DNA of 64,000 bases, from positions 620,001-684,000 of the forward strand of contig CAJTIY010000001.1 of the NCBI GenBank assembly GCA_910576555.1. Reading direction: 5' to 3'. The translations under genes were made by a program, and so were the position numbers. Under the pieces are notes generated by a model. It worked only from the letters and a program-made list of their open reading frames with translations, was not told the origin of the DNA and made no database searches. Within the stretch, counting starts at the first letter, position 1. Every line of letters begins with the position of its first letter. The stretch is from an uncultured Alistipes sp. (lineage in GTDB: Bacteria; Bacteroidota; Bacteroidia; Bacteroidales; Rikenellaceae). This document shows positions 8,582 through 16,383 of the stretch, one piece after another.

Positions 8582-10207
8582 ATGAACAAGACCTTCAACC
8601 TGTTTTGCTGCTGCGCAGCCGCGGCGACGCTCGCCGCAGGATGCGACGATTCCGAACAGGAATACACCCCCGACATCGAGTTCTCCAAGACGGGCGACGT
8701 CACGCTCATCGCCTCGATAGAAAACTGCTCGACGAGGGCTTCGCTCGTCAACACCGGAGAGGCCCGCTGGCAGCGGGAAGACGCCGTAGCGGTGGTCTGC
8801 ACCGACGGCACGACCGCGCGGCTGACGCTCGACGGCACGGGCGAGACCCGCCGGGCATTCTTCACGGGGCGGATTCCCGACGGCAAGGAGATGGGCGGCT
8901 ATGCGCTCCACCCCGCCTCGGCCACCCTCTCCGGGAACATACTCGAAGTCGTATTGCCGGACCGGATTAGCCCCTCGGCGACAGGAAGCTGCTCGGTGAT
9001 GGCCGCCGTGATCGGAAACTCCTGCCATGTCGAGTTCCGGCAACTGATGTCCTATCTCACCGTGCAGATCGGCAACGTAAGCACCGAAGCGGCGACGATC
9101 GAACTGAAAGCCGACAAGAACCTTTCCGGCGAACTCTCCGCCGCCCTTCCGGATGCCCTCGGAACGGGCATCGCGGCGCAGGAGGGGTCGGACGGCCTCG
9201 TCATCCTGCTTCCGGAAAAACGGGAATCCACCGTGACGGTCTCCTTCGCCGTGCCCGTGGGCGAATACGGCAGCCTCATCGCCGCCGCATACGACGCCGC
9301 CGGCAAGAACATCGGCGAGACGGAGTGCCTGACTGCGCCGATCAACGCCAGACGCGCGGAAATGAGGACCGTCAGCGCGACCCTGCCCAAATACGTTCCC
9401 CGCGAACCGATCGAAGGCACCGTGCTGGTGGCCGGCATCTACTGGGCGCTCGGCAACCTCCAGCACGTGGAGGGAAGCACCGACGAAGGGTTCCGGACCG
9501 ACTGGCGGATCGCCCCCGAGCAGTGGGAGTACATCAACTGCGAAAACGCCGCAGCCGCGGGCAAGGCCGTCACCTTCAAACCGACGGACTACACGCAGTG
9601 CGACCACTTCAACTGGGGCGGAATCGCCAGCCCGTTCGACAATGAGGGCTCCTCCACGGCCCTCGCCGCCGTCGGAACGGATATTTCGGGCAAAATGTAC
9701 ACCTCGCAGGAGTGCACTGCCGCCACCACGGACTTCTCGGCCGCTCAATTCGGCGACCTCGCCTACTGGGCCTCGAACGGCAAGTTCCGGCTGCCGACGA
9801 AGGCCGAAATGGAGAAACTCGTCAACGAGGCGTCGTCGCAGTACGGCAGTTACGAGATCGCCGAAGGCAAGGTGATAACGGGCATCCTGTTCACCGACCC
9901 GGCAGAGGGAGAATCGCCCTCGCACAACGACACGGAGGTGAAATTCACGGCCGAGGATATCGCCCAAGGACTCTTCCTGCCCAAAGGCGGACGGCGCTAC
10001 ACCGCACAGCCGTTCACGGTCAACGTACAAGGGACACAAGGCACCTATTGGGCGTCGGAATCCACGACCGGAGACGGCGCTACGGAACCCTGTTACGGCG
10101 CGATTCTCCACATCAACTCCGCGAAAGCCACGTTCCCCTACTGGAACAAGGCGTTCGATGCGAAAGCCGGATTCATGATCCGCCCCGTTTATATCAGGAA
10201 CCGATGA
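8582..10207 (+). CDS. Fimbrillin-like lipoprotein with C-terminal Fib_succ_major-type domain
   Basis: Surface lipoprotein of 541 residues with lipobox LAAGC (Cys21). The N-terminal half has the pattern of Bacteroidales fimbrillin-like proteins: TRASL followed by a stretch on value, colour and use of threonine-rich strands, then GYALHPAS. The C-terminal half has the Fibrobacter succinogenes major-paralogue signature: RLPTKAEMEKLV, then a GGRRY stretch, then TYWASES and a terminal IRPVY. It sits directly after SusD in the position usually held by SusE/F-type surface binding proteins, so a glycan- or substrate-binding role is inferred. Its stop overlaps the next ATG (ATGA). No enzymatic motif was seen. 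Confidence 0.8.
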   Translation: MNKTFNLFCCCAAAATLAAGCDDSEQEYTPDIEFSKTGDVTLIASIENCSTRASLVNTGEARWQREDAVAVVCTDGTTARLTLDGTGETRRAFFTGRIPDGKEMGGYALHPASATLSGNILEVVLPDRISPSATGSCSVMAAVIGNSCHVEFRQLMSYLTVQIGNVSTEAATIELKADKNLSGELSAALPDALGTGIAAQEGSDGLVILLPEKRESTVTVSFAVPVGEYGSLIAAAYDAAGKNIGETECLTAPINARRAEMRTVSATLPKYVPREPIEGTVLVAGIYWALGNLQHVEGSTDEGFRTDWRIAPEQWEYINCENAAAAGKAVTFKPTDYTQCDHFNWGGIASPFDNEGSSTALAAVGTDISGKMYTSQECTAATTDFSAAQFGDLAYWASNGKFRLPTKAEMEKLVNEASSQYGSYEIAEGKVITGILFTDPAEGESPSHNDTEVKFTAEDIAQGLFLPKGGRRYTAQPFTVNVQGTQGTYWASESTTGDGATEPCYGAILHINSAKATFPYWNKAFDAKAGFMIRPVYIRNR

Positions 10208-11445
10208 AAAACAGACTCATATTCCTCTCGCTGCTGCTCCCGGCGGTCGTACTGACCGCCGGATGCGGCGGCGGAAAGGCCCGGGTGGGCAAGCCCCTCC
10301 CGGCGTGGAGCGAAGGCTGTCTGGACATCCATGCCATCAACACGGCCCGCGGGGAGTGCACTTTCTTCATCCTGCCCGACGGAACGACGCTCGCGGTGGA
10401 TGCGGGAGAGTTCTGCAGCGAACCGGAAAAGTACCGCAGCATGCCCCAGAAGCCGGACAGCCTGACGCGTCCGACCCGCACCTATGCCCGTTATATGCGC
10501 CATTTCATGCCCTACGCGGATTCGCTCGACTACTTCCTGCTGACCCATTTCCACGCGGACCATCTCGGGAAGCTGGAACCTCGATACGGCCGATCGGCCG
10601 ACGGGGAGTACGTATCGAGCGGCGTGACGGCACTCTACGACCAACTTCCGTTCCGGGCGATTGTCGACAGGGCCTACCCGGCGTACGACTCCCTCGCCTG
10701 TCTGGCGATGAGCACGGCGTCGCTGGCCAACTACCGCCGGTTCCTCGACTACGCGGTAGCGCACAACGGCCTGAAGGCCGGGATGCTCCGCCTCGGGGAT
10801 AGCGGCCAGTTCCCGCTGCGGCACCGGCCCGAACGCTATCCCGACTTCCGCATCACGGGCATCTGCTCCAACGGCTGCGTGTGGGACGGCGAAAAAGTCG
10901 TGGACCACTACGGCGACGGCACGCTGCGGGAGAACGGAGCCTCGTGCGGCATCCTGCTGAGCTACGGCGATTTCGATTACTTCACCGCAGGCGACGCAGG
11001 CGGAAATACCCGCGTCGAATATGCCTGCGCACGCGCCATCGGACACCCCGTCGAAGCGATGAAGGCGCACCACCACCTGTCGCACCACACGATGCAGGAC
11101 GACATGCTGGAGGTGCTCCAACCCGACGTCATCGTGACGCAAAGCTTCTTCATCCGCGACATCCAGCCCGACCGGGAGATCATCCGCCGTATCTCGGAGA
11201 GCGGGATACCCGGAGCCAAACGAATGTATTTCACCAACATCGACCGTTCGCTGACCGATGCCGATCCGGAGCTCTACGCACGCTGCGCCGGGATCGGAGG
11301 CCACGTCGTCATCCGGGTCTCCCCGGGCGGAAAAGAGTATCATGTCTATATGCTCGACGACAGCGACACGACCTACACCGTAAAACAGATCGACGGTCCG
11401 TTCCGTTGCAAACCTCGAACCCCAAACACCGAAAAACATGAATAA
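10204..11445 (+). CDS. MBL-fold metallohydrolase lipoprotein (first of a tandem pair)
   Basis: Metallo-beta-lactamase-fold hydrolase of 413 residues. The SPII signal ends at LTAGC (Cys21). The metal-binding motif HxHxDH is intact as HFHADH (residues 115-120). Later conserved acidic and histidine positions lie in FTAGDAGG and MKAHHHLSHH, so two metals are probably bound. The ATG at 10204 overlaps the upstream stop, and the gene overlaps the next one by 8 bp. It is a clear paralogue of the next gene: both share GxPLPxWxEGCLDIH, RGEC, ILPDGTTL and a VYMLDD ending. MBL-fold enzymes cleave phosphodiesters, lactones or other esters. A phosphoester role would suit this operon but is inference. Confidence 0.86.
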   Translation: MKNRLIFLSLLLPAVVLTAGCGGGKARVGKPLPAWSEGCLDIHAINTARGECTFFILPDGTTLAVDAGEFCSEPEKYRSMPQKPDSLTRPTRTYARYMRHFMPYADSLDYFLLTHFHADHLGKLEPRYGRSADGEYVSSGVTALYDQLPFRAIVDRAYPAYDSLACLAMSTASLANYRRFLDYAVAHNGLKAGMLRLGDSGQFPLRHRPERYPDFRITGICSNGCVWDGEKVVDHYGDGTLRENGASCGILLSYGDFDYFTAGDAGGNTRVEYACARAIGHPVEAMKAHHHLSHHTMQDDMLEVLQPDVIVTQSFFIRDIQPDREIIRRISESGIPGAKRMYFTNIDRSLTDADPELYARCAGIGGHVVIRVSPGGKEYHVYMLDDSDTTYTVKQIDGPFRCKPRTPNTEKHE

Positions 11446-12733
11446 GCACATCATTACCCTCTGCGCACTGGCCGCCTTCGCATCCGCAGCATGCAGCGAG
11501 GAGCGGACGAAAATGCCGTGGGAGGACGACCTGAACAACAAGGTGCCCCCTCAAGAAGATACGACTCCCGAAGCAAAGGTCGGCGAACCCCTTCCACTGT
11601 GGGCCGAAGGGTGTCTCGACATCCATCTCATCAACAGCGGCCGCGGAGAGTGCGCGTTTTACATTCTGCCGGACGGCACGACGCTCCTCGTCGATGCCGG
11701 CGAGATCGTCGTGACGGACGGCACGGGAGTGCCGCAGAAGCCCGACGCATCGACCCGACCCTACATCGTGGATGCGAAATACATCCGCCACTTCCTGCCG
11801 AAGGGAGGTTCGGCCATCGACTGGTGCGCACCGTCGCATTTCCACATCGACCACATCGGCAGCATAGACGCCGCCGCGGAAACCTCGCCCAACGGCTACC
11901 GGCTCACCGGTCTGATGGCGCTCTACGGCGAAATTCCCTTCGATCGGGTACTGGACCGCGGCTATCCCGATTACGGCGACGACCCGTCGATCCCCGCGAT
12001 GGACGGCCAGACGGCCGGCGACTGGGCGACGTTCGTCAAGTGGGCCGTGGCGAAGAAAGGGATGACGGCCGACCGGTTCCGCGCAGGCGAAGAGCAGATC
12101 ACACTCCTGAAAGACAAGGGTAAATACCCCGATTTCCGGATCTTCAACATCATCGCCAACGGCTATGCGTGGAATCTCGACTCCGCCACCGGACAGGGCA
12201 CTCTCGTCGACGCCAAAGCGGGCAAAGGCAATCCGGCCTGCTGCGGATTCCACATCAGCTACGGGAAGTTCGACTACATCGCCTGCGGCGACCTGACCGG
12301 CCCGCCGCAAAACCGGATGGCCTACTACTACCGCGACTTCATCCCCAAAGGGGGTCTCGAGGTATTCAAGGCGCACCATCACTTGAGCAACAACGCTTGG
12401 GGCAGCCAGATGCAGAACTGCGAATTCTCGCCACGGGTCGTCATCAACCAGAGCTTCTACAAAAAGCAGCCGGACATCCCCCTGCTGACCGCCATCGTCG
12501 AAGGCAGTTTCACCACCCATCCCTACACATGGACCAAGGATATTTTCAGCACCAACGTACACCCGGAGTCGCTGGCCGAAAATGCCGAACTTTACCGGAA
12601 TGTCGCCGGATACAACGGCCACATCGTCGTACGAGTCGCCCCGGGCGGTGCACAATACCATGTCTACATGCTCGACGACACCGATTTCGACTACAAGGTG
12701 ACATCCATTCACGGTCCGTACGATGCGAAATAG
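11438..12733 (+). CDS. MBL-fold metallohydrolase lipoprotein (second of a tandem pair)
   Basis: Paralogue of the preceding gene, 431 residues, with lipobox SAAC (Cys19). The HxHxDH motif is HFHIDH at residues 134-139, and the later metal positions fall in IACGDLTG and KAHHHLSNN. It has an extra acidic/proline linker after the lipid anchor (residues about 20-48) and a longer middle region. The start overlaps the previous stop by 8 bp. Two copies with intact metal sites suggest different substrate ranges, not redundancy. The substrate is unknown. Confidence 0.86.
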   Translation: MNKHIITLCALAAFASAACSEERTKMPWEDDLNNKVPPQEDTTPEAKVGEPLPLWAEGCLDIHLINSGRGECAFYILPDGTTLLVDAGEIVVTDGTGVPQKPDASTRPYIVDAKYIRHFLPKGGSAIDWCAPSHFHIDHIGSIDAAAETSPNGYRLTGLMALYGEIPFDRVLDRGYPDYGDDPSIPAMDGQTAGDWATFVKWAVAKKGMTADRFRAGEEQITLLKDKGKYPDFRIFNIIANGYAWNLDSATGQGTLVDAKAGKGNPACCGFHISYGKFDYIACGDLTGPPQNRMAYYYRDFIPKGGLEVFKAHHHLSNNAWGSQMQNCEFSPRVVINQSFYKKQPDIPLLTAIVEGSFTTHPYTWTKDIFSTNVHPESLAENAELYRNVAGYNGHIVVRVAPGGAQYHVYMLDDTDFDYKVTSIHGPYDAK

Positions 12734-12740
12734 CAACCGT

Positions 12741-13841
12741 ATGAAAAGAAAGATGCTGACACTGCTCCTGCTGCCGTGGATCGCGGCGGGATGCACCGCG
12801 AGCGGCGAGGATGCCGGACGGCATTTCATCGCCCACCGGGGCGCGACCATGCGCTGCACCCTCGCGGGAGAAAACTCCCGCGAGGCCATCCGCCTCGCCG
12901 CGCGAGCCGGGTTCAACTGTATCGAGACCGACGTGCGCTGGACCTCCGACAGCGTGCTCGTGGCCGTGCACGACGCCACCCTGACACGCACGTTCACCCG
13001 CAACGACGGGAGTCCCGTGCCCGAAGGAACCGCCGTCTCGGACATCGGCTATGCGGCACTCCGCGACAGTTTTCTCCTCAAGGCCGCCCGGCCCGAGTAC
13101 CGGACCCGGGTGCTCACGCTCGAGGAGTTCTGCACCGAATGCCGCGACTGCGGACTGCGCACGTTCATCGAGCCGAAGAAGGTCGCTCCGGAGTGGGTCT
13201 ATCCGCAGCTGATAGCGATTGCCGACAAGGTATTCGGACGCGGAAACTACGTCGTCACCTCGAACAACGATGCCAACGACCGCATCCGCCTCGAAATGGG
13301 CATCCGCGACATTCCGCTCATGGGCATTCTCTACCAGAGCACCTACGAACACATCGCATCGCTCGGAGGCACCATCATGGCCATAAGCGCGACCCGATTC
13401 GGGGAAGAGGAGTATTTCGCCCATGTATCGCGCGCCAAAGCCGACGGGTTGGAGACCGAATCCCACGCGGACGATTTCGAACGTTTCGACCGGATCAACC
13501 GTGCCGGCATCGACTACGTATCGACCGACCTGCTCGCCCCGGACTACACGGGGCAGGGCGAAACGATCTATCGGTCCCGAGGCCGGGATGCGGCGAAAAT
13601 CGCCGCCGAAAGCAGAGCCGCGGGGAAAATGGAGTTCGGCGCGGTCTATCTCGATCTGGAATGGACCGGATCGGCCACGGTCACGCTCGCCGGCCAGACC
13701 TTCGTACTGCCCGAGGCGGAACTCCCGCGGCAGGCCCGGCACCAGCTGCTGGTCTTCGATGCCGTCCCCGCATTCGACATCTCGGCTCCGTCGGAAGAGT
13801 TCCGGATCAAACGCATCCGTCTCCGTATCGTCCGTCTCTGA
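12741..13841 (+). CDS. Glycerophosphodiester phosphodiesterase (GDPD) family lipoprotein with C-terminal extension
   Basis: GDPD TIM-barrel enzyme of 366 residues with SPII lipobox AAGC (Cys18). Catalytic elements are visible in order: HRGA (His32), ENS (Glu45), IETD (Glu62, Asp64) and VHDATLTR (His78). This matches the metal-dependent hydrolysis of glycerophosphodiesters to an alcohol and glycerol 3-phosphate. The catalytic core ends at about residue 270. The remaining residues, from about GRDAAKIAAES on, read as beta-strands (VYLDLEWTG, VTLAGQ, FRIKRIRLRIV) and are not part of the GDPD fold. ATG 12741 is chosen over 12723 because 12723 lies inside the preceding gene and the lipoprotein signal starts at MKRKMLT. 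It is the last gene of the operon. Confidence 0.88.
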   Translation: MKRKMLTLLLLPWIAAGCTASGEDAGRHFIAHRGATMRCTLAGENSREAIRLAARAGFNCIETDVRWTSDSVLVAVHDATLTRTFTRNDGSPVPEGTAVSDIGYAALRDSFLLKAARPEYRTRVLTLEEFCTECRDCGLRTFIEPKKVAPEWVYPQLIAIADKVFGRGNYVVTSNNDANDRIRLEMGIRDIPLMGILYQSTYEHIASLGGTIMAISATRFGEEEYFAHVSRAKADGLETESHADDFERFDRINRAGIDYVSTDLLAPDYTGQGETIYRSRGRDAAKIAAESRAAGKMEFGAVYLDLEWTGSATVTLAGQTFVLPEAELPRQARHQLLVFDAVPAFDISAPSEEFRIKRIRLRIVRL

Positions 13842-13935
13842 CCGGCTCCGGCACACGAAGGCTCCGCCTTGCAGCGGTCCGGATCGCCGGCCTTGCAAAA
13901 AAGGATCGATCCTGCCTTACGCCACGAGAAAGAAC

Positions 13936-13987
13936 AAAATCGACCGCCTCGCAAGATCTTGCAAGATCTTGCGAGGCGGTCGATTTT
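13936..13987. terminator. Perfect 52-bp palindrome, likely bidirectional terminator
   Basis: Arms 13936-13960 and 13963-13987 are exact reverse complements around a central GC. The outer ends are AAAAT and ATTTT, so on either strand a GC-rich stem is followed by a T run. The inner part contains AAGATCTT twice. It lies 94 bp after the GDPD stop and faces a convergent gene, as expected of a two-way terminator. The arm length (25 bp, no mismatch) is greater than an ordinary terminator needs. Confidence 0.8.
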
Positions 13988-14162
13988 ATCCGCGGTATGT
14001 GCCGCCCGGGCACCTCTCTGCGACTCCCCTATCCGGCCCGAACCGCCCGGCGATCCGTACACCTATCCGCACGTCCACCTGCACGCCCATCCGCCCACCG
14101 CAGCGTCCGGACCGCCCGAATCACCCCGGACACCCGAACACCCGAGCCACCGCCTCCCTGCA

Positions 14163-14199
14163 CGAAAAGAGCGCCGGAGATTCGATCTCCGGCGCTCTT
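14163..14199 (-). terminator. Rho-independent terminator of the PpiD-like gene
   Basis: Arms 14167-14181 and 14185-14199 form a perfect 15-bp stem with a 3-nt TCG loop. Read on the - strand, the stem is followed by TTTTCG. It starts 21 bp after the stop of the PpiD-like gene. Confidence 0.82.
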
Positions 14200-14220
14200 C
14201 GCATCCGCAAACGCGGACCG

Positions 14221-16254
14221 TTAGAAATATTTGCCGCGCAGGTCCTGAATGTCGGCCATCTGATCCACGGCCTGCAGCACGAACTGCTGGACCATGCTCT
14301 CGGCCATAGCCTGCGCACGTACCTGCTCGCCCTCGGAGGTCTGCTTCTCCTCGGTCGCTATGTCGTCCACACGGAAGACATAGACGCCCGAAGCGCCCTT
14401 CACGGGAGCGGAAACCGCGCCCTGCTCCTTCGTCGCGGCGATAGCTCCGATCAGACGAGGCTCGACGCCGGCACCGTTGAGGTAGAACGAACCGAAGGTC
14501 ACGCCCTCGAATGCGGCCGGCTCCGTACCGAGGCTCTCGGCCTGCTCGGCGAGCGTCGCACCCGAAAGCTCCTTCACGATGTAGTCGTACTTCTTGTCGC
14601 GGAGCAGCTGGGCGCGGATCTGTGCGGCCACCTTCTCCACCGGGGTGTACTGCTCGTTGTCGATCTCCGTGAGCGTGGCGATCACGTAGTCGTCGCCGAC
14701 GGTGAAGATCTCCGAAACGTCACCCTTATCGGCGCCGCAGGCCCAGCGTACCAGCTCGCGCGAATCCTCCAGACCGCGCACCGTACGATCGCCCTGCGCC
14801 AGCGTCGCGATCCGCGGCGTGACGGCAGCCGTTGCAGCGGCATCGGCGAACTGCGCCGAGGAGCCCTTCGCAGCGACCATGAACGAACCGGCCTCGCCGT
14901 GCACCGTGCGGCGCGTAGCCTCCGAAGCCTCCAGCGGATAGACGATCGAAGCCACCTGCACGTGCTTCACGGGTTTGTCGGCACGGTAGACCTGAATCAG
15001 CTGGATCGCATCGCCGGCTGCGACCTTCACCACGTCGCCTTTCTTGGCGCCGGCCAGCGCCTCGGCGAAGCTGCCCGTGAAGGCCGAGAAGGGATAGACG
15101 CCCGCGTCGCCGCCATTGGCAGCCGTCGCGTCGTAGACCGAATACTGCGCAGCGAGGGGTGCGAACTCGGCACCGCCCCGCAGCACGGTCAGCAGGCTGT
15201 CGGCAAGGGCCTCCTCGGTGTAGGGAAGCACGATGTGGCGGATACCCAGCGAGTCGGAAATCATCTTCGAATCGATGACGCGCGCCATCGTCCACTCGTT
15301 GTTCTTCAGCACGGGGCCGAACATCCGGCCGGCCAGCAGCGCCTCGGCCTCGTCGGCCGGCAGCTGCGCCGCCGACAGGTAGCGCTCGTCGATACGACCG
15401 TTGCGATCGCCGCGCACGAACGTACGCACGGCATCCGTCTCGGCGAATGCGGCGCCCGTCTCGGTGGCCTTACGCTCCAGTGCTGCGAGGTCCTCGTCGG
15501 TCGGAGCGACCTCGAAGACGACGTAGGAGATCGTACGCGACGGCGTCTGACGATAACGCTTGCGGTGCTCCTTGTAGTAGGACTTCACCTCGCCGTTGGT
15601 GACCGTGAAGAGCGAATCGGGTACGGCCGCATACTTCTTGCCGGCCCACTCGCCCGAGAAGGTCCGGTTCGCGGCATCGGCACCGGCGGCCGCCTCGAGC
15701 GAATTGGCATAGGCGCCGCCGCGGACCAGCCAGAAGTACTTCTGCATCCGGCGTTCCATGCGCGCCTGCTCGTTGAGCTGCGCCCAAGCCTGCTGCGCCT
15801 GCGGATCGCTCTCGGCGCGCGACAGGAACTCGCTCACGGCAGCGACATCGTAGGCACCCGTGCGCGGATCGGCGAAGGCGTTGTAGAAGGTCTGCGACAT
15901 GCGCTCGCCGCTGACCATCGCCAGACGCTCCGACTCGGTGAACGCGAGGCCCAGATCGTCGAAGCCCGGCATCAGCACGTACTTCGCGACGAGGCGCTGC
16001 CATGCGGCGTCGGCCAGCATGGCCGACTGCTGCTCGTCGCGCTCCTGACCGCCGTTCTGCTCACGCACGCGTTCGTACTCTTCGAGATACTCCGAATAGT
16101 TGATCTTCTCTCCGTCGATGACGCCCACGCGGGGATCCTGCCCGGTGAAGCCCATCTCGGTCTTCAGCGAGAGGATGAATGCCAAGAGGGCCAGTGCGAT
16201 GATTACCGACAGCACGATGCCGAACTTGGTTCGTAAAGTGTTTAAACTTGCCAT
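14221..16254 (-). CDS. SurA N-terminal/PpiC-type peptidylprolyl isomerase (PpiD-like foldase)
   Basis: Membrane-anchored periplasmic foldase of 677 residues. One N-terminal membrane anchor (residues about 11-30, FGIVLSVIIALALLAFIL) is followed by a SurA-type chaperone domain (GVIDGEKINYSEY onward). A parvulin/PpiC domain follows near residues 345-450 (IRHIVLPYTEEA ... GGDAGVYPFSAFTGSFAEA), then a C-terminal region with a second partly degenerate rotamase-like stretch. It is the Bacteroidota counterpart of E. coli PpiD and assists folding of outer-membrane and surface proteins. ATG 16254 gives MASLNTLRTKFG, typical of the family; the frame upstream to 16347 crosses the promoter. It ends the coaX-lptC gene string but has its own -7 element. 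Confidence 0.9.
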   Translation of the reverse strand: MASLNTLRTKFGIVLSVIIALALLAFILSLKTEMGFTGQDPRVGVIDGEKINYSEYLEEYERVREQNGGQERDEQQSAMLADAAWQRLVAKYVLMPGFDDLGLAFTESERLAMVSGERMSQTFYNAFADPRTGAYDVAAVSEFLSRAESDPQAQQAWAQLNEQARMERRMQKYFWLVRGGAYANSLEAAAGADAANRTFSGEWAGKKYAAVPDSLFTVTNGEVKSYYKEHRKRYRQTPSRTISYVVFEVAPTDEDLAALERKATETGAAFAETDAVRTFVRGDRNGRIDERYLSAAQLPADEAEALLAGRMFGPVLKNNEWTMARVIDSKMISDSLGIRHIVLPYTEEALADSLLTVLRGGAEFAPLAAQYSVYDATAANGGDAGVYPFSAFTGSFAEALAGAKKGDVVKVAAGDAIQLIQVYRADKPVKHVQVASIVYPLEASEATRRTVHGEAGSFMVAAKGSSAQFADAAATAAVTPRIATLAQGDRTVRGLEDSRELVRWACGADKGDVSEIFTVGDDYVIATLTEIDNEQYTPVEKVAAQIRAQLLRDKKYDYIVKELSGATLAEQAESLGTEPAAFEGVTFGSFYLNGAGVEPRLIGAIAATKEQGAVSAPVKGASGVYVFRVDDIATEEKQTSEGEQVRAQAMAESMVQQFVLQAVDQMADIQDLRGKYF

Positions 16255-16293
16255 ATGAATCGTTTGTTGTTCGTATTTGTTCCGAATTAGCGT

Positions 16294-16301
16294 CAAAGTT
16301 A
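16294..16301 (-). promoter_or_regulatory. Candidate promoter -7 element for the PpiD-like gene
   Basis: On the - strand this reads TAACTTTG, a perfect match to the Bacteroidota TAnnTTTG element, 40 bp before the ATG at 16254. I see no clear TTTG at the right distance upstream, so only half of the consensus is supported. Confidence 0.5.
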
Positions 16302-16383
16302 TAAAAAATTTCGGTACATACCTATCGCAGAGGCGACTATTTTGCACCGTAAGGCGGTCCGCACCGACCCCCGGCCGGACCTT

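Larger units (their letters stand above)
13842..14220. other. Convergent intergenic region
   Basis: This 379-bp gap lies between the + strand GDPD gene and the - strand PpiD-like gene. It holds two strong inverted repeats, listed separately, and otherwise GC-rich sequence with no start, promoter element or coding pattern that I can support. Confidence 0.7.

Noticed and set aside
13951..13972. AAGATCTTGC repeated twice, considered as a short tandem or CRISPR-like repeat
   Set aside because: It is simply the centre of the 52-bp palindrome; there are no spacers or further copies.
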